NCBI GenBank assembly: GCA_002393575.1
Contig: DGSN01000029.1
Coordinates: forward strand, 1-55,744
Length of the DNA: 55,744 nucleotides
Source: Prevotellaceae bacterium UBA4361
GTDB lineage: Bacteria > Bacteroidota > Bacteroidia > Bacteroidales > Bacteroidaceae
Direction: 5' to 3'
The position numbers were made by a program, and so were the translations under genes. Positions 50,434 through 55,744 of the stretch are shown in pieces. The notes beneath the pieces are model-generated. The model saw only the letters and a list, made by a program, of their open reading frames with translations, was not told the origin of the DNA and did no database searches. Position 1 is the stretch's first letter. Every line of letters starts with the position of its first letter.

Positions 50434-52518
50434 ATGAAGTACAATTATATTCAGAAGATGAGAAGAAGCGTAGCAGTGTTCATCACATTCTTCATTCTTC
50501 ATTCTTCATTCTTCATTTTCTCCTCCTGCTCCGACATGCTGACCATTGACACTGGCGACAAGAGCTACACCAACGCCAACGACACACTCTATTCCTATCT
50601 CGGAATACTCAAGCATGTGCAGGACATAGCAGAGCGACAAGTCATTCTCAACGAGCTGCGTGGCGACCTCGTTTCTCCAACCACCTACATCACCGACACG
50701 CTCCACGCCATCGCCAATTTCGACAACCCTGCCGATGGCTCATGCTCCATGCTCGACATCAGTGACTACTACGCCGTCATCAACAACTGCAACCTCTACA
50801 TCGCCAACTGCGACACCAATGCCGTGAAGAGCAACATCAAGTACATGCTCTCCGAGTACTACCAAGTGCAGACCATCCGCGCATGGACCTACCTCCAGCT
50901 CATACAGCTCTATGGCGAAGTACCTTACATCAGCGAGCCTATCGCATCGCTCGACGTAGTGAAGAACTTCAACTACAGTGCCAACCTCGTCAACAAGGAC
51001 AACCTCCTCGACCGTCTCCTTGCAGACGGACTCGACAAAGTGGGCACCACCTTCCCTCACTACGGCACCTACAACAACGGAGCCATCGACATCACTGCCA
51101 GCCTCTGCTACTTCCAGCCTCAACTTGTGCTCGGCGACCTCTACCTCCTGCGTGGAGCCAACACTGGCGACTACCAGACAGCAGCCAACTACTACTGGAA
51201 CTACCTCCTTAGCCACAATGGAGCCATCACCGAACAGTATGTCTCTGCAACAAAACTCCGTGGCATGGCAGCACAGCTACGCTTAGACGACCCATACGCC
51301 TATAGTTCCACCAACAACTGGGGAGCATACGCCTCCTTCTACTCAGCACCGAACACAGGCATCAACGATGTCATCACATCCATTCCATCATCAGCCAACG
51401 CACAGTTCGGAACCATGCTCATGCGCGTAGCCGACATCTTCGGCTACACCCCTACTTCGAGCCAGAACAACGAGACGACCACCAACAGCGATGGCGAAGA
51501 AGAAAGCAACTCCAGCGGAGCCATCAGCGTCATCCCAACCTACAAGGCACAAGCCATCCCATCCCCTCGCTACAAGGCAATCAGCGATGCACAGACCTAC
51601 GTCAATTGGGACATTGTCAACATGGAACGCGAAGACCTCCTCTGCGGTGATGCACGCTACAAGTATGCCACCGCACAAGTCATCTTCTCCGAAGAAGGAT
51701 TCACCTCCGACATCAGTATGCGCCTTGCCAGCAAAGCAGCACGAGGCATGACCTTCTACTACACCATCCCTATCTATCGCAAGACACTCGTCTGGCTCCG
51801 CTTTGCCGAAGCCATCAACCGAGCAGGCTTCCCACAGATTGCATTCGCCATCCTGAAAGACGGACTCAACGAATACAACTGGCCACAAATCGGACAAACA
51901 CGCAGCGTCCGCGAAGAAATCGTCGATGCCGAGGGCAACCCCGTGCTCGATGAAGAAGGCAACCCAAGCTACAGAGAATACACACAGTATTTCACACGCT
52001 ACAACCAGTATGGAGCCCTCCACTACGTAGATTCAGCCGAAATAGCCGACTTCAAGTTCGACCCAACCAACGAAATCCTTCGTCGGAACTACGGCATCCA
52101 CGCCCGTGGATGCGGCTACGGCGAATGGCGCACCGCAGGCGGAACAACAGCCGAGTCACCTGTCACCAACATCACAGGCTACAACGACTCCACCGTCTTC
52201 GACTTCGCACCACGCCTCCTCCTCGAAGGAGTTGATGTCAAGAAGGCAAGCAAGAACGACATCATCAATGCCGTCGAGAACGTCATCAGCGACGAACTTG
52301 CACTTGAACTCGCCTTCGAAGGCTACCGTTTCAGCGACCTCGTCCGCATGGCAAACCACAAGAATGCATCCGGCTACGACGGCACAGCATGGCTCGCTGC
52401 CAAGATTGCCGACCGCGACGTGCAAGCCAACAACGGCACACGCAACAACGACCTCTACAACAAGCTCCTCAACCCATCCAACTGGTACTTCACCAAACCA
52501 ACTTGGAGCATCAAATAA
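50434..52518 (+). CDS. SusD-like outer-membrane lipoprotein (second)
   Basis: A 694-residue SusD-family lipoprotein, longer than most. Lipidation is predicted at C32 (FIFSSC). The hydrophobic part of the signal peptide is encoded by about four copies of the ATTCTTC heptamer (50487-50518), the same repeat that fills intergenic regions. The family core is recognised by YYQVQTIRAWTYLQLIQLYG and GEVPYISEPI near residues 145-170, and ELALELAFEGYRFSDLVRMA near the C-terminus. A low-complexity Asn/Glu/Ser insert (TSSQNNETTTNSDGEEESNS) lies near residue 345. It is the last gene of the locus; a strong terminator follows. Confidence 0.94.
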   Translation: MKYNYIQKMRRSVAVFITFFILHSSFFIFSSCSDMLTIDTGDKSYTNANDTLYSYLGILKHVQDIAERQVILNELRGDLVSPTTYITDTLHAIANFDNPADGSCSMLDISDYYAVINNCNLYIANCDTNAVKSNIKYMLSEYYQVQTIRAWTYLQLIQLYGEVPYISEPIASLDVVKNFNYSANLVNKDNLLDRLLADGLDKVGTTFPHYGTYNNGAIDITASLCYFQPQLVLGDLYLLRGANTGDYQTAANYYWNYLLSHNGAITEQYVSATKLRGMAAQLRLDDPYAYSSTNNWGAYASFYSAPNTGINDVITSIPSSANAQFGTMLMRVADIFGYTPTSSQNNETTTNSDGEEESNSSGAISVIPTYKAQAIPSPRYKAISDAQTYVNWDIVNMEREDLLCGDARYKYATAQVIFSEEGFTSDISMRLASKAARGMTFYYTIPIYRKTLVWLRFAEAINRAGFPQIAFAILKDGLNEYNWPQIGQTRSVREEIVDAEGNPVLDEEGNPSYREYTQYFTRYNQYGALHYVDSAEIADFKFDPTNEILRRNYGIHARGCGYGEWRTAGGTTAESPVTNITGYNDSTVFDFAPRLLLEGVDVKKASKNDIINAVENVISDELALELAFEGYRFSDLVRMANHKNASGYDGTAWLAAKIADRDVQANNGTRNNDLYNKLLNPSNWYFTKPTWSIK

Positions 52519-52560
52519 TAAGAGGAAAGGGAGTTAAACCTAACCCTCTAAATTTCAAAA

Positions 52561-52590
52561 AGCATCATCTGCCATTTCACAGATGATGCT
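52561..52590 (+). terminator. Intrinsic terminator of the SusCD locus
   Basis: A perfect 11-base stem AGCATCATCTG/CAGATGATGCT around the loop CCATTTCA, followed by TTTT and preceded by AAAA. It lies 42 bases after the susD stop and closes the operon. Confidence 0.92.
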
Positions 52591-52637
52591 TTTTGTCTTC
52601 ATAATATTATTTTTTCACTCCAAAAAAGTGAAAAAAT

Positions 52638-52668
52638 TTTGTCAATTCAACAATTCTACTTATTTTTG
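52638..52668 (+). promoter_or_regulatory. Strong Bacteroidetes-type promoter
   Basis: TTTG at 52638-52641, 19 bases, then TATTTTTG at 52661-52668: all fixed positions of the consensus match. It would start an RNA at about 52675, either the structured RNA that follows or a long leader for the gene at 53045. Confidence 0.85.
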
Positions 52669-52674
52669 CATCGC

Positions 52675-52981
52675 TCAGTCTGTCGGAATGGATGGATGGG
52701 CTATTTTTATTGTAGAAGGACGTTTACAAAACGTTTTCTTTTGGGTCTCAAATCTCGCAAATTTGAATATCTTCCAAAAGATGCGCAACGTAGCGTCCAC
52801 GTGGGATTATTATATGCCATGCACTTTAGCCTTTTCTCTGTGGAGAAAAGATAATGGGTGTATGTTTATAATATGTCTCGGGCGTGGGCAGACTGGCGTT
52901 GCTTATCCTTGGAAGATGGGCAATGCGAGAGCCTGAGACTCGGGGATAAGCGCAGAGTACAGAAATCCCACGTCTTTTTGT
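52675..52981 (+). ncRNA. Candidate structured RNA of about 305 bases
   Basis: It runs from a good promoter to a stem followed by CTTTTT. In the first domain, TCTTTTGG (52737-52744) pairs with CCAAAAGA (52774-52781), possibly within GGACG/CGTCC (52718-52722, 52794-52798). In the second, ACGTGGGATT (52799-52808) pairs with AATCCCACGT (52964-52973), enclosing hairpin CTTTTCTC-TGTG-GAGAAAAG (52831-52850), stem GTCTCGGGC/GCCTGAGAC (52875-52883, 52931-52939) and stem GCGTTGC/GCAATGC (52896-52902, 52920-52926). GCTTATCC (52901-52908) can also pair with GGATAAGC (52944-52951), a possible pseudoknot. I do not recognise a known RNA family. It could be a standalone RNA or a riboswitch-like leader. Confidence 0.6.
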
Positions 52982-53044
52982 ATCATCAAATAATCATTAA
53001 CAGCCGAATCTCGGGATTTCATAGGCATAAAAAACACTCGTCCT

Positions 53045-54100
53045 ATGAAAAAAATTGTCTTTTCTTTCTTAGTTGCTCTGACGACATTAACAGCAAACGC
53101 TCAAAAGACCGACAAGCAGATGGCAACTCTGCAACACGGTAATCAAACCATGGTCTTTTATGGCATTAATGCTTTCGTACAGGCATACGAAGCAGCTGCA
53201 GACACTCTCGATGTCATTACACTTTCGTCTGGTGAGTTCAATTCACCAGGAATTGTATCAAAATCCATCACAGTTTATGGTGCAGGATTTGAAGATGATG
53301 AAGTTACGGGAACAAATAGAACATTCATCAATGGTAGAATATCTTTGTATCCTGCCGATGCAGTAGATGACGATGGAAATGTTTTAGAAGCAGCAAAGCA
53401 TGTGAATGGAGTTCATTTAGAAGGTCTAAATATTGAATATGGTGTTACTTGTGTAAACTATAACAATGTACCAATCAACAATCTTTCTATTGTAAAATGC
53501 TATCTTTCGTCATTAGACTTTAGTATCTCTTGTCATGATTGCTCTATCAGACAAAGTGTAATCAATAGTAGCATTTATAATTATAATAATCCAGAAAGTA
53601 ACATAGCTACAAATTTGCTTATTAGCAATTGCTGGATAGGATATGGGGTTTATGGTTTTGACTATTCATCAACCATTAGAATTAATCATTGTATTTGTTG
53701 GACTTCAGGATGGAATCCTTCTTATGGACCTTATGAATATATCAATAACATCATGTTTGCATTGCCAAAAAACGGTGCTATCGTTCGAAACAACGTTTTT
53801 ATTGGTTGTGAATACACAAGCGACATCAGCGAAAGCAATTGGAACAATCTTGCAACAGCTGGTGTATTCGCGGCAGAAGGCGAAGATGGTGAATATGCAG
53901 CAGGGAAAGACTTTGCTTTGAAATATCCAAAGAAGCATACCGGTAACGATGGCACAGAAATTGGTTTGCATGGTGGAACATACGCATGGAACAAGATTCC
54001 TTTGATTCCACGCATCACTTCCTACGAACTTGATACCAGCAATGCAGCCAATGGCACTATCAAGGTGAGCATCAAGGCTGAAGCTCAGACCAAGGAGTAA
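53045..54100 (+). CDS. Secreted protein with probable right-handed beta-helix
   Basis: A 351-residue secreted protein with a signal peptide ending near TANAQ (residue 20). Residues 50-270 have the short repeating strands of a parallel beta-helix (ITVYGAGF, VHLEGLNIEYG, LSIVKCYL, LLISNCWIG, AIVRNNVFIGC). The family is not recognised precisely; similar proteins include polysaccharide lyases and surface structural proteins, but no catalytic signature is seen. Codons are more AT-ending than in the SusCD locus. It is followed after 24 bases by another secreted protein, so the two form a small operon. The structured RNA at 52675-52981 lies immediately upstream and may be its leader. Confidence 0.75.
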   Translation: MKKIVFSFLVALTTLTANAQKTDKQMATLQHGNQTMVFYGINAFVQAYEAAADTLDVITLSSGEFNSPGIVSKSITVYGAGFEDDEVTGTNRTFINGRISLYPADAVDDDGNVLEAAKHVNGVHLEGLNIEYGVTCVNYNNVPINNLSIVKCYLSSLDFSISCHDCSIRQSVINSSIYNYNNPESNIATNLLISNCWIGYGVYGFDYSSTIRINHCICWTSGWNPSYGPYEYINNIMFALPKNGAIVRNNVFIGCEYTSDISESNWNNLATAGVFAAEGEDGEYAAGKDFALKYPKKHTGNDGTEIGLHGGTYAWNKIPLIPRITSYELDTSNAANGTIKVSIKAEAQTKE

Positions 54101-54124
54101 GTTGAACCATTAAAAGACAAAATT

Positions 54125-55636
54125 ATGAAAGACAAAAACAGAACGAAACAATTCGTCCTGTCGTTCTTCTGCTTAGTCGGTTTATGCCAAATGGTTCAAG
54201 CCCAAGTGACTCCCAAGTCGCTTGAATATTGGCTCGACACAAATTTTGCACAGCGAAACAGTGTAGCAACCACTGGTTCACTCAGTCAAAATATAGACGT
54301 GTCAGCACTCCGACCCGGCATCCACACATTAGCTGTGCGTGTGAGCGACACCAAAGGACGATGGGGAGCACCTCTCTTGAAGTATTTCTTGATTGGCGAG
54401 AAATCCATCACTCAAAACAAATTAACAAGCTATGAGTATTGCTTTGATGGCAACTGGGATGCATCTGTAAGCGGAAAATTCGACAAAGAACTGACACTTG
54501 ACATCAGTTTAGAGGGATTGCGTGAAGGTCTTCACCATCTACTTCTTCGTGTAGCAGATGAAGAAGGAAGAATCAGCCAAACTGTACTGAAACATTTTTT
54601 GGTTTATGGAGAAGACCCCAAAGAGCGTGAACTGACTTCTTATAAATACTGGATTGACGAATTCGATAAAGTCGTAAAAGGAGTGACGAGCGATGGGAAT
54701 GTGGCACTCGACATAGATGTGAGCAGTCTCAACAAAGGTCTGCACACACTGGGCTATCAAATTGGCGACAACAAGGGAAGATGGAGTGCCCCTCGTTTAC
54801 TCTATTTCATTGTACCAGACATGGAAGTGGGAACAGATAAACTGGTGGCTTACGAATACTGGTTCAATCGTGGTCCTCGTACCAGAGTGGAAACGACTGA
54901 GGATAAACTGTTGACTCTAAGTAATGTGATGATTGAAGTAAAAGACGTGATACCTAATTACATTCCTTCGGATTACACTTTCGACGTAAAGACAGAAAGT
55001 GTTAGTTGTCAAGATAGTGTATTCTTTGGTATGCAAGTCTTCAATGCTGCAAATCAAGCATCGTTAGCTGTTTTATCTGACTCATTCTTAATGACTGTTC
55101 CGATTGACCCTCACTTCCTACCTCTCAACAACGAGGAAAAGCAGACGTTTGCTGCTCCTACCACAGGACTGATGCAGGGGCTGAAAACACTATGCACTGC
55201 GGGTGACTCACTCATATACACACTCTCTACACAAGGCGTTCAAGCTGATTTTTATGATGCCAATGGAAACAGACTCGAAGTGGAGATAGAAGAAACGGAA
55301 TCTGGTGAAACTCTATATGAATTAGAAGCCAAAACAAACAGATGCTATGTTCTGCTTTATGGTGCGCCTGATGTAATGACAGAAATGAGTATGTCACTTT
55401 GCAGCTCTCATGCATCAAGCATCAACGAACTGGCTAACGGACTATTTATCACTACAAGTAAGCACAAGTTGCATATCCAAAGCCCAAAGACCAATCATTT
55501 AATGATTGTCAATGCAGCAGGAAGCATCATTACCAATCAGAAGATTCTCGAAGGAAAAACGACGATAGACCTTCCATCAGGCATTTACATTGTGCGAGTA
55601 AACAATGAAAGGAACATAAAAGTATTAGTACCTTAG
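54125..55636 (+). CDS. Secreted repeat protein with type IX-like C-terminal tail
   Basis: A 503-residue protein. The signal peptide ends near MVQAQ (residue 27). Three repeats of about 72-75 residues follow (about 30-92, 100-163, 170-233), each opening with a Y-E-Y-W-x-D-like motif (LEYWLD, YEYCFD, YKYWID) and ending with G-L/I-H-T-L, a GRW-x-A-P-like motif and a Y/H-F-L/I strand. A fourth, divergent start (YEYWFNRGPR) is at about 245. The C-terminal 80 residues (GIYIVRVNNERNIKVLV) look like a type IX sorting or Por-type tail. It is probably a surface or secreted structural protein, partnered with the beta-helix protein upstream. Function unknown. Confidence 0.78.
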   Translation: MKDKNRTKQFVLSFFCLVGLCQMVQAQVTPKSLEYWLDTNFAQRNSVATTGSLSQNIDVSALRPGIHTLAVRVSDTKGRWGAPLLKYFLIGEKSITQNKLTSYEYCFDGNWDASVSGKFDKELTLDISLEGLREGLHHLLLRVADEEGRISQTVLKHFLVYGEDPKERELTSYKYWIDEFDKVVKGVTSDGNVALDIDVSSLNKGLHTLGYQIGDNKGRWSAPRLLYFIVPDMEVGTDKLVAYEYWFNRGPRTRVETTEDKLLTLSNVMIEVKDVIPNYIPSDYTFDVKTESVSCQDSVFFGMQVFNAANQASLAVLSDSFLMTVPIDPHFLPLNNEEKQTFAAPTTGLMQGLKTLCTAGDSLIYTLSTQGVQADFYDANGNRLEVEIEETESGETLYELEAKTNRCYVLLYGAPDVMTEMSMSLCSSHASSINELANGLFITTSKHKLHIQSPKTNHLMIVNAAGSIITNQKILEGKTTIDLPSGIYIVRVNNERNIKVLVP

Positions 55637-55670
55637 AGTACATTGTTTTTCACACAAATTATCTAAAAAA

Positions 55671-55698
55671 GGAAGCAACATCAATTATAGTTGTTTCC
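55671..55698 (+). terminator. Intrinsic terminator after the last gene
   Basis: GGAAGCAAC pairs with GTTGTTTCC (one G-T pair) around ATCAATTATA, followed by TTTTTT. It lies about 35 bases after the stop codon at 55636 and ends the two-gene unit. Confidence 0.88.
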
Positions 55699-55744
55699 TT
55701 TTTTGCAATTATAGGTGTCCTCTAACCTGAATTATTCACAGACA

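Noticed and set aside
52583..52936. A 117-codon frame over the structured RNA region
   Set aside because: It starts before the promoter and inside the terminator of the SusCD locus, has no recognisable content, and overlaps strong RNA helices.

Overview
The window comes from a Bacteroidales genome, most likely a Prevotellaceae-type organism. The evidence is two SusC/SusD pairs with fasciclin lipoproteins, a fused LpxC-FabZ, promoters of the Bacteroidetes type (TTTG, about 19-20 bases, TAnnTTTG), secreted proteins with tails resembling type IX secretion signals, a BspA-type leucine-rich repeat protein, and gene starts without clear Shine-Dalgarno sites. No rRNA, phage, complete insertion sequence or CRISPR array was seen.

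Layout. Bases 1-8.06 kb hold mostly minus-strand housekeeping genes: alanine dehydrogenase, mannose-1-phosphate guanylyltransferase, a guanine deaminase on the plus strand, an unknown membrane protein, free-methionine sulfoxide reductase, tRNA-Arg(ACG), a 250-base element rich in nested hairpins, and a MetY-like sulfhydrylase. Bases 8.2-16.5 kb, on the plus strand, form a sulfur cluster followed by a LuxR-type regulator. Bases 16.9-30.5 kb, on the minus strand, hold an AT-rich pair (small Cys-rich secreted protein and BspA-like LRR protein), a helicase gene remnant, a VapBC module, a GH140-like hydrolase, a Pif1-like helicase fused to TPRs, a class A penicillin-binding protein, MiaA, a PRiA4-ORF3-like protein, and lpxA, lpxC-fabZ and lpxD. 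Bases 31.3-55.7 kb, on the plus strand, hold a GH128-like beta-1,3-glucanase and a large outer-membrane uptake locus (fasciclin lipoprotein, SusC, SusD, two fasciclin lipoproteins, SusC, SusD), then a promoter with a highly structured RNA and two AT-rich secreted proteins.

The most striking system is the sulfur cluster at 8247-15663. It encodes a ThiS-like sulfur carrier whose GlyGly is masked by a short tail, an E1-like activating enzyme, a JAMM peptidase able to unmask it, a cysteine synthase, a DsrE-like and a TusA-like sulfur carrier, a Family 2 encapsulin shell with an inserted cNMP-binding-like domain, a cysteine desulfurase with a long N-terminal extension typical of encapsulin cargo, and a second cysteine synthase behind its own promoter and a terminator-like leader. 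A MetY-like enzyme is transcribed divergently from the same control region. I infer a nanocompartment that handles sulfur, linked by carriers to protein-thiocarboxylate synthesis of cysteine and/or homocysteine.

The intergenic DNA is unusually repeat-rich: heptamer arrays of the GAATGAA type, GAGGGCTCG palindrome clusters, large inverted repeats, and an 80-90 base element with GTCTCCTAAAGAA/TTCTTTAGGAGAC ends found once before cysK2 and twice in tandem at 30.9 kb. One heptamer array lies inside a SusD signal peptide and another begins at the end of the ThiS-like gene.
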